Shown: positions 11,722 through 24,537, counted from the first letter of the stretch. The stretch is DNA of 64,000 bases from Sipunculus nudus (GCA_026874595.1 CM049307.1:65567189-65631188), one strand, 5' to 3'. Notes: generated from the sequence alone by a model not told the origin. Translations and numbers: made by a program.

Positions 11722-13145
11722 CTCATACAAGCGTTCTCTGAGCATCAACCTGTATTCTCTGAGCATCAACCTGTATTCTCTGAGCATCAACCTGTATACC
11801 TGTATTCTCTGAGCATCAACCTGCATTCTTTGAGCATCAACCTGAATTCTCTGTGCATCATCCTGTATTCTCTGAGCTTCACCCTGTACTCTCTGAGCAT
11901 CATCCTGTATCTTCTTAGCCTCATCCTGCAATCTCTTGGCATCAACCTGAATTCCCTGGGCCTAAGGCTGCATTCTCTGAGCATCAACCTGTATTCTCTG
12001 AAAATCATCTTGTATATTCTGAGCATCAGCCTGAATTCTCTGAGCATCATCCTGTATTATCTTAGCCTCATCCTGCAATCTCTGGGCATCAACCTGCATT
12101 CCCTGGGTCTAAGGCTGCATTCTCTCTGTGCATCATCTTGCATTCTCTGAGCATCAACCTGCATTCTCTGAGCATCATCCTGCATTCTCTGAGCATCAAC
12201 CTGTATTCTCTGAGCATCATCCTGCATTCTCTGAGCATCAACCTGTATTCTCTGAGCATCATCTTGCATTCTCTGAGCATCAACCTGCATTCTCTCTGTG
12301 CATCATTTTGCATTCTCTGAGCATCAACCTGCATTCTCTGAGCATCATCCTGCATTCTCTGAGCATCATCCTGCATTCTCTCAGCATCAACCTGCATTCT
12401 CTCAGCATCATCCTGCATTCTCTCAGCATCATCCTGCATTCTCTCAGCATCATCCTGCATTCTCTCAGCATCATCCTGCATTCTCTGAGAATCATCCTGC
12501 ATTCTCTGAGCATCAACCTGCATTCTCTGTGCATGATCCTGTATTCACTGAGCATCATCCTGCATTCTCTGAGCATCAACCTGCATTCTCTGAGAATCAT
12601 CCTGAATTAGCTGGTCATCAGCCTGCATTTTCTGAGCATCAACCTGTATACCTGTATTCTCTAAGCATCCACCTGTATTTTCTGTTAATCATCCTGCATT
12701 CTCTGAGCATCATCCTACATTCTCTGCATCAACCTGCAGTCTATGAGCATCAACCTGCATTCTCTGTTAATCATCCTAAATTCTCTGAGCATCAACCTAC
12801 ATTCTCTGAGCATCAACCTGCATTCTTTGAGCATCAACCTGAATTCTCTGTGCATGATCCTGTATTCTCTGAGCATCAACCTGTATTCTCTGAGCATCAT
12901 CCTGTATTCTCTGAGCATCATCCTGTATTCTCTGGGCCTCATCCTGCAATCTCTTGGCATCGACCTGAATTCCCTGGGCCTAAGGCTGCATTCTCTCTGT
13001 GCATCATCTTGCATTCTCTGAGCATCAATCTGCATTCTCTGAGCATCATCCTGCATTCTCTGGGCATCAACCTGTATTCTCTAGGTCACATGCTGCATTC
13101 TCTCTGTGCATCATCTTGCATTCTCTGGGCATCAACCTGTATATC
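11722..13145. repeat. Large 21-bp minisatellite, open in four reading frames
   Basis: About 65 copies of the unit GCATTCTCTGAGCATCAACC+T, with common variants CATCATCCT and TCAGCATC. A longer module containing CCCTGGGCCTAAGGCTGC recurs near 11952, 12103 and 12974, showing higher-order duplication. Because 21 is a multiple of three and the unit lacks stops in four frames, long frames appear on both strands (up to 287 codons). They read as heptads such as FSEHQPA (+) or MQVDAQR (-). No start context, splice site or flanking domain supports a protein, and indels shift frames between blocks. I treat it as non-coding. Confidence 0.9.
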
Positions 13146-13199
13146 CACGTTAATACCATGACTGTTGGAAGCTCTCCCTTTGACTGTTTCTTTGAGAAC

Positions 13200-13945
13200 T
13201 ATCCAGTGCTCTAATATTCGTGATACTTTTCCGGCCGTTCTTAATTTCCTACCACAAGGACTCCTTGTCATGATCATCAGTTGTTGACGAATAACATGTG
13301 TGAAAGATGTTTGCAGATGATAAGCGAGGAGGATTATATATTAATATGTCTGGAATGTCTGTAAACACTTCCACACACCACCTTCTTGACTATTTCTGAA
13401 GCTTTATGGCCACTTGTCTGTTTTGTGATACACAGTGAGACAATACAATAACCGGCATGTTGTTACTAGCCAGAAGGCTAACCTATGCGATGGTTGGACA
13501 TGATGTAGACTTGACGTCTTCTGACGTTAAGTTCCAGCTGATGTAAGTTACAACTCATTAATTCTACAAATGTAATCCCAGTAATCCATGTCTAAGTTGA
13601 GCACACAAAACATAAACAGCAAGAGCTGCTCGTAATTACGCGCGATAATTGAATTAATGGTTCCAATGATTGAGAAAAGGAATGCAAAGTGACATTTAGC
13701 AACCCATTAAGAGAGACGCAATTATCTTGCACCGCCATTTTCTCGAAAAACCGAGGCTCGATATAATCTTCCATCTTCCAGACAAACTTATTGCGGGAAC
13801 CACATTAATCATTATACACCAAGCCACTTGCCAATAATGTGTTATGTGTCGGTCCATCATTATCTCAGGTTTGTTTCTCAATACATGGCGCAATATCAGT
13901 CTTCGTATATTCGCTCTGAACATCCTGATTCGTCTGTCAGTAATC
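13200..13945. other. No gene recognised between two minisatellites
   Basis: Unique-looking sequence. Overlapping short frames on both strands around 13600-14000 have no recognisable similarity. Confidence 0.35.
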
Positions 13946-13946
13946 C

Positions 13947-15432
13947 CTGAGGGATCGTCCGTTATTATCCTCAATACATTTTCTGAGGGATCGTCCGTCA
14001 TTATCCTTAATACATTCCGAAATTCGGTTATAATGCGTCTCGGAATATTTCAAATGCAAATGCAAATATTTCAAACCATTCAAATGCAAATGTAAATGCA
14101 AGTACCATATGAATATGCAGTGCAAGTGCAAATGCATTATCCCTGGTGTTTCCCCTGGAAGTAATTCGTCAGTAAATTTCCTTTGGATATTCCCTGAGAA
14201 ATATCAACCGCCATTTTCTTTAAGATTTTCCTTGAGGGTCGTCTGCCATTATCCTAGGGATATTCCCTGAGGGATCGTCAGCCATTATCCTTAGGATATT
14301 CCTTGAGGGTCGTCCGCAATTATCCTTGTGATATTCCTTGAAGGATCGTCCGCCATTATCCTTGGGATAAACCCTGAGAGATCGTCCGCCATTTTCCTTG
14401 AGATATTCCTTTAGGGTCGTCTGCCATTATCCTTGGGATCCCTGAGGATCGTCCGCTATTATCCTTGGGATATTCCCTGAGGGATCGTCCGCCATAATAC
14501 TTGGGATATTATCTGAGGATCGTCCGCCATTTTTCTTGGGATATTCCCTAAGGGATTGTCCGCCATTTTCTTGAGACATTCCTTGAGGGTCGTCCGCCAT
14601 TATCTTTGAGATATTCCTTAAGGGTCGTCCGCCATTATCCTTGGGATATTTCCTGACGATCGTCCGCTATTATCCTTGGGATATTCCCTGAGGATCGTCC
14701 GCCATTATTCTTGGGATATTCTCTGAGGGATCGTCCGCCATATTTCTTGAGATATACCCTGAAGGATCGTCCGCCATTAAACTGGAGATATTCCCTTAGG
14801 ATCGTCCGCCATTATCCTTGGGATATTCTCTGAGGGATCGTCCGTCATTTTCAAAGAGATATACCCTGAAGGATCGTCCGCCATTATCCTTAAGATATTT
14901 CCTGAGGGATCATCCGCTATTTTCCTTGAGATATTCCTTGAGGGTTGTCCGCAATTATCCTTGGGATATTCCCTGAGGATCGTCCGCCATTATCCTTGGA
15001 ATATTCCCCGAGGATCGTCCGCCATTATCCTTAGAATATTCCCCGAGGATCATCCGCCATTATCCTAGGGATATTTCTTGAGGGGCGTCTGCCATTATCC
15101 TTGGGATATTCCCTGAGGTTCGTCCGCCATTATCCTTTGGATTTTGTTTGAGGATCGTCCGCCATTATCCTTGAGAAATTCCCTGAGGGATCGTCTGGCA
15201 TTATCCTTGGGTTATTCTTTGAGGGATCGTCCGCCATTTGGGGTATTCTTTGAGGGAACGTCCGGCATTATCCTTGGGGTATTCTTTGAGGGATCTTCCG
15301 GCATTATCCTTGGGGTATTCTTTGAGGGAACGTCCGGCATTATCCTTGGGGTATTCTTTGAGGGATCGTCCGGCATTATCCTTGGGGTATTCTTTGAGGG
15401 ATCGTCCGGCATTATCCTTGGGGTATTCTGGA
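13947..15432. repeat. 36-bp minisatellite, GATCGTCCGCCATTATCCTT
   Basis: About 38 copies of a 36-bp unit containing GATCGTCCGCCATTATCCTT and GATATTCCCTGAG. Copies to 15180 are diverged. Those at about 15190-15430 are nearly identical, with TTTGAGGGA and GGCATTATCC, so the right edge is the youngest part. The array is interrupted at 14049-14135 by a CAAATG-rich block. Frames across it (up to 118 codons) arise only because 36 is a multiple of three. Confidence 0.9.
14049..14135. repeat. CAAATG-rich block with three octamer motifs
   Basis: ATGCAAAT occurs at 14054-14061, 14060-14067 and 14084-14091, followed by TGTAAATGCAAGT-like derivatives. ATGCAAAT is the classic POU/Oct binding octamer. Here a simple hexamer repeat explains it equally well. 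Confidence 0.6.
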
Positions 15433-15433
15433 A

Positions 15434-18400
15434 CCCTAAACGTTGTTACCACGCGCTATCAGATTTTCAAGCGATCTACCATAGAGGAGCAACTGTGTAA
15501 TTGCGAGAACGTAAGAGGTTAACACTTTTTTAATTTTTAATTTTATATATATATATATGTATATATGTATATTTTACAGACATGATACATTTTGGAAGGA
15601 ACGATCATATAAATAAACTGAACGTAATGCATGAAATACATAATAACATTTTATGCATATTACAAAAGACATGAATAAAACAAAATCACTACCAGTTTAT
15701 AATAATATACATTTATGAAATTTGTTGTCTTTTAAAAATCTGTTAAATATCTTCCATCTCATTTCCAAACTGTCAATAAGGAAAGGCTAAATGATAACGT
15801 GCACCTTACATGTATCCCTGTTCAAACTGAAAAAAAAATATTTTCATGCAGTTTATATGTCAATTTTTAATGTTTTTCTATTTATTTATATTCTATCTAT
15901 TTCCTGTAATCTTGTTACCAAAATTTAAATTATCAAAGCAATATTTACTGTTGATTCTACTGATTTCACGATACACGTCCATGAGCCAGAAAGTGACACC
16001 CCCCCCCCCCCCCGCAGGGAATTTTCGCGACCCACCTGGTTTTCTTCCATGATGTGCCCTTTACTCATTTCCAGGTGTTTCCACACATATGAATGTGTTA
16101 AACACCCTTAAAAAACATTTTTTTTTACAAATCGCGTTCTCAATTTTAAAACTTGTTTCTTTAGCGATTTTCCATTGGTTTATGGACCATAACTTTTTTT
16201 ATTATACATTATAATTGCATTATGTTGGCATCAATTGAATTGGAAGAACATTAGCTTCATAATGAAAAACATAGTTTGCCTTAAAGAAGTAACATGTGTT
16301 TATATTTGTACACCCTACCCCTTATTTTTTTCTGGAAAACTGACATTTTTTTACAGATTTTTTTTGTACCAACTTATTTTGCGGCATGATCATGGTGTGA
16401 TTGAATCTGCAGGAACTATATATTGATATTATTTATTGATAAAATACATGATCCTAAAAATGCAAGAAAATAGTAAAAAGTAAGTCCTTAGATGGTACCC
16501 CCTACACTCAAGTATCAATAAATAGGTCTTATCTCTAACTTCTTGAACATCACAATGTGAAAGCGTAATTTATATGCAGTACTACGAAATTAACTTAGAC
16601 TTGTGCTGTAACTAATTGAGCATGTACTCATACAGAAAACGTTATTCAAATGGACTATATAGCACAATATGGTATAGAATTGTCCCCGTTTAACGATCAA
16701 TATGTTTTTAATCTTGCTCTTAGTAAACTAATAAACAATTAAAAAAGTGTCCGATATGGGGACGCAAACCCTGCGCGGAAGATAGTGATATGGAATTTTC
16801 ATTAATCTTGTGTTATTCATGGGAGATTATGAACTGAATATTTTTTAAAACGCTCTGGACATCGTCGTAATGCCGTACTTGACTATAAATGTAACGAACC
16901 GTATGGTCACATGCAACAAGTGCAATTTGTAAAATGTACTAGAAAAAAAATACATAAAACACTCATTCATGAACTTCGTCGAAACTTTCACAATACCAGC
17001 CTCTTTGATAAATTGCAATAACGTCCGTTATACCGTCTCCAGCCATCGTGCAGACATAGACCTACACAGCTACATGGTTGGAACCGGACAATTTACTGTG
17101 TGCGATGGAAACATCAAATGGTATAAGTCATACTTATGGTCGCTAAAACATCTTGAAATAACGCAGTATTTATGATAATTACCTAAATAAGCGTATTTTT
17201 TGTTACTGCTAACCACCCTATACTTGGTGGGAACAAAGAGGCATGGGACCTCCGTTCACGGGATATCGATGGGATATTAAAGGGAGTTTGAATTGCACAC
17301 TCAAGTAGGCCTATTGTGTGTCATGATACTAAATAAAACCATATTTGACCTTTTGTGCGTATTTCGTGCACCAAATATATCTTTAGTCATTCCTTTCCTA
17401 CTTTGCACGGGTGTCTGCAGATAAACCATTGGTTCCCTCGTGGACGACGAGGTATTAATTCAACTTGTGTAGGGAATGTTTATTCTGACCGAACGGTCAC
17501 GAAGCATGACCTTGAAAGCACGCAAATATATTCTCTTTATGGGACGAAAATTTACATTTGAATACCATAACCATAAAATTTGATCCATTCTAAGTGTTTT
17601 TTTTTAAGCGGGGCGTTAAAATTGACGCGGGCGGTGCCTCAGAACCATACCTTTTTTTGGCCATAGTCATAATTAAACGATGCTACGGTCTAAAGGTCAA
17701 ATGTTTAAGAGGAATTTTCTGTGTTTTGAAGTATAGTCATTGGAAAAAAATGGCTCAAGTTTCATTAGGAGGGAAACCGACTGACTCTGTCACTTGAGCA
17801 ATAAAATGTTTGACGGGGGGGGGGGGGGGGGTCTAAGGTGACGCGGGCGCTGCCTGAGAAACATCTATTCTAACATCTGGTCTAACACACGACCATAACA
17901 GATCAGTATGCGCAATCCAGTGATAGAAATGTACACATGATTTCACCAACTCCCACGTCTTTATTCCCAGGGTCCCTCTTGCTCCATCTGATGTTACATT
18001 TACATTCAAACGACTGTAGTTTCACGTCAGACTTAGTTTATGTCAGTCAATAAGTCACAAGGACAGACCCTGGCAGTGGCTGACCTGCACCATGAGGAGC
18101 CATGTTTTTCTCATGTCCAGCCACAGGCCCTTGAATTCACTATCAAAACTAACTCCCGTTACGGTTCTTAGCCGCGTAGAGTTAGCTGTTTAATCAGGCT
18201 GAGCGGACACTGTTTTGCGGTCCCTGCTCAAAGATTCAACAGTAACATATTCAAAACATTTAAATAATAAGTCAAAGTACCTGTTCTCATGGATTTAATA
18301 TATATTTATGACTGAACCTGTTAATTTATAGCTATAATACATGTAGCTGTACACTAGCACGTCCCAAGTCAGCCAGGGTCATGATGACTAGGAGTCTCCT

Positions 18401-18590
18401 TAAACGTGTCATTCACCTATAAGGATCATTGTACAGTCAACTGTGCTAAACATGATAAACCGTAGTTCAGAATTGGACACGAACAGCCCCACAAACAACC
18501 ACCCCCCCCCCCCCCCCCCCCCCGTCAGCGCCAAGTTCTAGACTAAATATACCGGAATGTCATGGTGTCAACCATGACCTTTTTCAAATA
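15434..18590. other. No gene recognised
   Basis: This stretch contains a short (AT)n at 15544-15573, a C-run near 15998, a G-run at 17815-17831 and two similar segments about 215 bp apart (near 17620 and 17835) sharing GACGCGGGCG and TGCCT. A run of 22 C lies at 18502-18523. No domain or exon was recognised. Confidence 0.35.
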
Positions 18591-18594
18591 AAAC

Positions 18595-18885
18595 TAATAC
18601 CTAATTGTTCCCTGTCGTTAACACGAAAACTCGCAAAGAATTTTAGGGATAGTCACCAAACTTGCACCTTATGAAGAGCTAGGTCAAGTTCGAATATGGA
18701 TGACCTTGACGCATTTTCAAGGTCACAGAGGCGATGATGCTGAAATGAAAACTCGAAAAGAATAGGCGGTACTCTCAATAAACGTGCAGCATTGATCCAC
18801 TCTATCAAGGGCTAGGTCAAGTTCGAACATGGATGACCTTGACACATTTTTCAAGGTCGAAGGGGCGATAATGCAGAACGATGAT
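18595..18885. repeat. Duplicated repeat with TGACCTTGA / TCAAGGTCA inverted motifs
   Basis: Two copies, about 145 bp apart, share GCTAGGTCAAGTTCGAA, ATGGATGACCTTGAC and a following TTTTCAAGGTC. TCAAGGTCA and its complement face each other within each copy. This pattern is common in dispersed invertebrate repeats, from general knowledge. Confidence 0.65.
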
Positions 18886-19058
18886 AACGCAATAACTCTA
18901 CGGTACAATGTAGACACATGACAGTAGTGCACAGAAGTGTATGTGAACCAACCTTTATCGGGTTAAAACACTTTTTTAGCCATACATGATAAAATACTAA
19001 TACAAATGCAAATCTTATTACCTGAGATACGTAAGGCTGCGGTATTACGTATGTGTGT

Positions 19059-19091
<33 letters not shown>

Positions 19092-19094
19092 AAT

Positions 19095-19151
<57 letters not shown>
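19059..19151. repeat. (AT)n microsatellite with AAATAT interruptions
   Basis: About 90 bases of AT dinucleotides broken by AAATAT. The 121-codon minus-strand frame through it is an artefact of the YI/IY dipeptide. Nothing genic is seen from here to 21627. Confidence 0.95.
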
Positions 19152-19153
<2 letters not shown>

Positions 19154-21625
19154 CAAGAAATCTGTACCTAAAGGCTCAGGGACATCCATATCGTCCATGC
19201 AGTAATCTGTTAACATAGAAAACGGTCATTGATTCACTGCGTGGATGGACTTGATGAATGAGACAAATGGACCAATAAGACGGGCCCGCCCACAGTAAAA
19301 CAACTCCCGTTGTTATTTTGAATCAGTAACCTGACAGTTATCTGTCTTTTGAAAGATCAGACACCAACCAGTACCCTCCAACGCTTCCCGTGACTATGCT
19401 GTTTATCACAGGAATATAACTATAATGCATGGTTATCGGTAGACATATGTTCAGTTTTGTTACGCTGGATTCCATTTGTTTTATGTCTGTTTACCAAGTC
19501 CATCCAGGTTTACCAAAATAAATGTGGCGGTCGCTTTTTGACCCAATGCCATGCCTGTTACAGCTGATGTCCCAGATTTGAAATACAGACAGGATACGGA
19601 TAAGTAAAATGGAACATCTCTACTTCTATAGAGCTTTCTATCATATTTTTCTCTGAATTTTCACGGAATAAAAATATACCAGATTATGTGTCCATGATCG
19701 TTAGCGTTTCACCCGTGATGTAATATTTAGGGTCTTGAAAAACTTTGTCATCACAGTAACTTTGAAATGATTACGTCTTTTGGCCAACATTAAGACTTGG
19801 TTGCAGAGCAAAGCTAGCACATTTCCAATTCAACGGTTTTCATTGGAAGAACTAATTTGATTCTGTGGACCCTTTAAACCTGAAGTATTGATTCAGACAG
19901 GCCCCGCGACCATACTATCATGGCTTGTTATTTGGTTCTTTATAAATCAATTAAACTAAGTGCCCACTATTTGGTATTCATTAAACTTTGATTATAAAGA
20001 AGTGCCAAATACTCGGGAAGCAGGAAGCATACATACATATTTTATCCCAACTATACATGCATGTGTTGACAGTTGAATTAGATATGCACCCAGAACCCGT
20101 ATGCTGGCATGTAATTTGTTCTATTCAGAGTATTAGACCATTATGTCATGGTGTGCATATCATTAATGTAAAGAGCAAAGACAAGTGTGAATCTCAGTGA
20201 ACAGTTATTTACAAAATCCAGACCGCATTCATCAGCTAGCTCGCTGCACAACATGCAGTGTCCTTCACATCATGTATCATGTATCTCTCTATAAAATCTG
20301 TAGTCTTTCCAGTTTTGCAGACTATTATATGCTAGCGGGATTATTACATCATTTTCTCATGCGATCTGTGAGATCCGGGTAATAGTGTGTGCATAATAGC
20401 GCATCCCACGTCACCACGTGAGCCGAGAAATAAATCTGTCATGGTAAGGGTGCGGAAATGCGAAATGAAAATACCCTGAGGACAACGTCAAGGCCAGAAT
20501 CTGTCTGTGGAGAGAGGTTGGTTACAAGAAGGACGTGTATCGGCAAAGTAAGGGTGGAATAAAGATTTTTTTTACCACGCCCAAATCCTGAAATCATGAC
20601 CGGCCTGGGAAAAAGGAGGACAAAGGTCAACAGATGATAAACACAATGAAGCCTTTATCCTCGAGTCATAGAAATGACTGAGAACCACGTAGCGGCTTAT
20701 TAGATGAACATTGGTTTCGTCACCAATAGTTCCTATCTGGGTGAGCATTCTAAAAGTATTGGCGTTGATTAGAGCGGCCTCAGTGTGACAGTTAAAGCAC
20801 AACACCAGACAAACAAATATTTTATGGATGCTGGGAAGCTGTTTCAATACATCGCTAAAGCTCTCAGAAACACAATAACGCCATAACCCTAAGAGCACAA
20901 TGAGGCCATTCCCGGTACCAGCGGTGCCAAATACAGACTGCCGGAGACATCATCCTGCATGCAAGTCTCCCCTAATCAAATTTCGAGGTTTCCCGAGAGT
21001 TCTGCGAGAACCACTCTCCGCCATTACTACAATCCGTTTTGTATTGGATGCGTTCAGTCTGTAATGCTCCCTCGGTCCCTGAATGACGACAATGTTAATG
21101 ACTTATTCCTTCCATAAATACACAGCAGATATCGATTCTGACGAAAATCTGAACCGAAACAAAGCAACACTCAGGCTGAACCTAACGTGTAAATAATGAC
21201 AAAAGGCATATTGAATGTCAACTTCAGAAAACCGTTTTCGCTTTAAATGAGTAGAGTGCTGTGAGAACTGGACGCCGCTCGCGGTACACTGACACCAGGC
21301 AAAACTTTTGTTGCATTCTTAATTCATGTTCAAACTTATTCGAACCGTTGAATGAAAGCACATAGAAATCCCATGGCTATATTTTTGTTTCCTTAGTTAT
21401 AAAGGAGTGAAACAAAAGAATATTTACATTTGCTGCTTTAACGGGATACAGAAAACGTTGTCGATATGATACGCCATTAAATAAATAATGATATTATTAA
21501 TATAACTCAAATATGTCCGACCCAGGACTGCCTGGAATACTAGGGGAGTCTAGAATTCCACATATTCGTATTCAAAATGATATAATTCTCAGCAAATAAT
21601 TGCACATAATTGCCTATGACAATAC

Positions 21626-21627
<2 letters not shown>

Positions 21628-21710
<83 letters not shown>

Positions 21711-21790
21711 ATTTAAATATAATATTCAAATTGTAAAATCTTTCTACACACCAACTATAAACAACGTAGAGTATATATATATATATATAT
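21628..21790. repeat. Two (AT)n arrays
   Basis: (AT)n occupies 21628-21706 with one break and again 21772-21790, followed by a T run. Frames through them are repeat artefacts. Confidence 0.95.
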
Positions 21791-22164
21791 TTTTTTTTTA
21801 CTTAACCATCCAGATCTATCTGTTTTTCAGTATGTTCTGCTTTATGGTGCTTGAATGGACATCAGGATTTCGTTGTTTGGGCAGGATCTCGTAAATAAAT
21901 CTTAAGTGCCATTATAGTAGTAAATGTTTATATGTGAATATCAAACGCATTCATACATCATTCACTGGGTATAATAAGAATGATAGAATTTCGAAATGAC
22001 TCTGTGGAGAATTGTCTCTAGCTCATCGGGCATGTACAGACCAGTTATGGTTAATAATTAAGGATTTTTCATATAATCAAAGCACAGAAGGAAGCGTGTG
22101 ACAAACCATTTCCTGATGTCCAGCGGCGCCATCTGGCGGTACTCCGGGAACATGCCGTAAAGTA

Positions 22165-22168
<4 letters not shown>

Positions 22169-22213
<45 letters not shown>
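22169..22213. repeat. (AT)n next to a splice acceptor
   Basis: About 45 bases of TA dinucleotides end only 24 nt before the start of the CACNG-like exon at 22238. They occupy the region where the branch point and upstream polypyrimidine tract would lie. Confidence 0.95.
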
Positions 22214-22216
<3 letters not shown>

Positions 22217-22237
22217 AAATGTGTGTACTTCTTGCAG

Positions 22238-22372
22238 GGGCCATCACATTAACACGGCCCGTGTTTTTGGTGAGTCTATTCGTCATGGTGATAGCTCTTG
22301 GCATCAGTATTGTGGGCAACACAAGCCGGGACTGGAAAACGATATTGGGTGCCGGTCTCTTCACCTTCTCAT
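22238..22372 (+). CDS. CACNG: Calcium channel gamma subunit-like, internal exon (TM2 and start of TM3)
   Basis: This 135-bp internal exon is bounded by acceptor CTTCTTGCAG and donor GTAAGT. It starts with two bases completing a codon and ends after the first base of a codon, which matches the next exon at 30267. It encodes a membrane helix around PVFLVSLFVMVIALGISIVG (TM2), a short basic cytoplasmic loop (NTSRDWK), then TILGAGLFTFS, the first half of TM3. In vertebrate CACNG genes an exon of similar size ends inside TM3 at an equivalent point (family knowledge). Proteins of this family are four-helix membrane auxiliaries of voltage-gated calcium channels or AMPA receptors. The preceding exons (TM1, first extracellular loop with its GLW and cysteine motif) were not found. 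Confidence 0.85.
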
Positions 22373-22639
22373 GTAAGTACTCAGGCATTCACACTGACGG
22401 CAAATAGTAGGTCTGTGTGTATAGGTCTTCGTACCGTCTAAAAGTCATAAAAGTTTTTAAGAACATTCGTAAACGACCAGGTTATTGTTCTACCTATCTT
22501 GACGTAAATATATATTGCTTACCAGGGGCGTATTCATAGGGGGGGGGGGGCTTTTATTCTTCTTACATTTATGCCAGTCAACTACTGGGAAGTGTAAGAT
22601 TTGTAAACTTACATTTATTTTATGTTTGATTATTTATGT

Positions 22640-24330
22640 AAACACACACATTTATATATGTTATTCATTTATTCCTTTACATCATATTTATACATGCAGG
22701 TAAATAAACCAATAAGCTAAAATCAGGCTGGTCTACCTTGGTAGCCTCAACCATTTACAATTAAAAACATTTATTAACAAAAAAAAAACAATACAATACA
22801 TTCCTAAAACCATGGACATTATAATCATGTTTACATAGTACAAGCATATTTAGATAGTATATCATATTTAAACTTATAAAAGCAAGCAGAGGACTAAAAT
22901 ATCACAATCAGTATAGATCTATAATGTGATGTACGAAGCAACTATAATACAATATTCTGTAACATTGATAGACTTGGCCATAGCAGTATTTTGAATAAGC
23001 AACTTTGAATGAAATTAATTGTTGTTATTAATGAATGCTAAGTAAAAAGAGTGCTACACACACAAACAAAATATGCAACTGTACCATAAGTCATGAAGCC
23101 GATAAGACTTTCTCCTTTAATTCGTTTCTTGAAAGAAGCACATGATGTGGCTGATCTAGATTCACTGGATAAACTATTCCAGACTTTTGGCCCAGCAAAT
23201 AGTGAAGCGTTTTTCTCAAATTGTTAGTTCTAGGTTTAGGGAAGACTAAATGTAGGCAAACACATTTATACATCAGCGCTGCACTAGAATATCTAAAGCG
23301 TTGATGTACATTAATCCGTCCCATGCAGTTCACTTACTAGGATCGTGGAATTAACATTTCTATCTTAGTTTTTGTTTATAATTCGGGTACCTCTGTTTTG
23401 CTTCTTTTGTACCATGTTGTAAGTAGACAATAAAGTACAACCCCAGATGCTTATAGGGCATAGTCAATATGTGGTTGAATGATTGACGCATAAACCTTGG
23501 TCAAGGGTTGCTGACAAATAAAGCTTGATATACGGAAAAAAAACTCCTATCTTTGGAGATATTTTTTGGCATAATGAGTTAACATGTGTTCTCCAGGATA
23601 AATTAACATCTATTATCACGCCAAGTAAATTAGTCTCATCAGAACAAGGTAATGTGGAATCCAACATCGATATCTGGAGTTTCTTAAGCAATCCTTTTGG
23701 GACTAACAAGGAGCATGACATTAGATTTATTATAATTAAGAGTGAGTAGGTTTTCGTTATACCAATTTGTTACTTGTTCTGTAATTTAATCTCAGCTTCA
23801 TCGGCCTTTTCCCATGGCATTATACAGAGACATTATCTACGTACATCACTATACCATCAGTATTTAGCACAGCTGGAAAATCAGTAATGTAAAATAAAAA
23901 CAGAATGGATCCAAGTATCGTACCCTTGGGGACACTTATATTCACAACTCAGGGCTATATAAATTATTATTGTATTAACTATCTGTAACCCATTATGAAG
24001 ATATGAATGAAACCAGGCCACTGTGTTACTATAGCAAAGCCAAATGTATGCAGTTTTTCTAGTAATCTTCTATGATTTATAGTATGAAATCCTTTGGTTA
24101 GGTCGAAAAAATAAACAAGCGGCTGTAACTTTCACCTGATCCATATTTCTATATATCATTTGAAATATATGCATGCCTCTCTTTGGATGTACATGGTAAT
24201 GTTATTTCCATTGTAAAATGGAACGGTCAGTTGTATTCGGATAACCGTATTTATGAAATCAATCATACATTAAAATAACTACATTGGTTCTATTTCTGGT
24301 AATTTCAACATGATTAAAATCAATCAAGAA
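22640..24330 (-). pseudogene. Fossil non-LTR retrotransposon (LINE) reverse transcriptase, 3' half
   Basis: Read on the minus strand with many stops and frameshifts, this segment keeps the landmarks of a LINE ORF2. There is a DLTKGF..INH segment (usual form DLKKAFDTINH, about 24090), GTILGSILF (about 23920), a degenerate catalytic box MYVDN where YADD is expected (about 23840), and the C-terminal LLGVIIDVNLSWRTH motif (about 23620). Further on come GPKVWNSL and a conserved FKKRIK-like tail near 23110. The 3' end holds AATAAATGAATAA-like words. This looks like a Jockey/CR1/L2-type element, truncated at its 5' end and long dead. It lies antisense in the CACNG-like intron. The exact clade cannot be settled by eye. 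Confidence 0.75.
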
Positions 24331-24534
24331 AATTTATTTAATTGTTCCTATCATAATTATCATTTATTTGAGCTTACACTAGTCTCTAATCAAAATTTTA
24401 TCTTGGACTGCTGTGATGAAGAAAAGTCATTTTGCGAGAAAATCACGAGACCATTCCATCTCTCCTTAGTCTAAGGGAAATAAACTTTTAACAGGACATG
24501 GTGCCTTTTTTCTGGGTCTTGGAATGTACAGTCC

Positions 24535-24537
<3 letters not shown>

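Noticed and set aside
12298-13161. 287-codon plus-strand open frame
   Set aside because: It lies wholly in the 21-bp minisatellite, other frames are equally open, and no start, splice or domain support exists.
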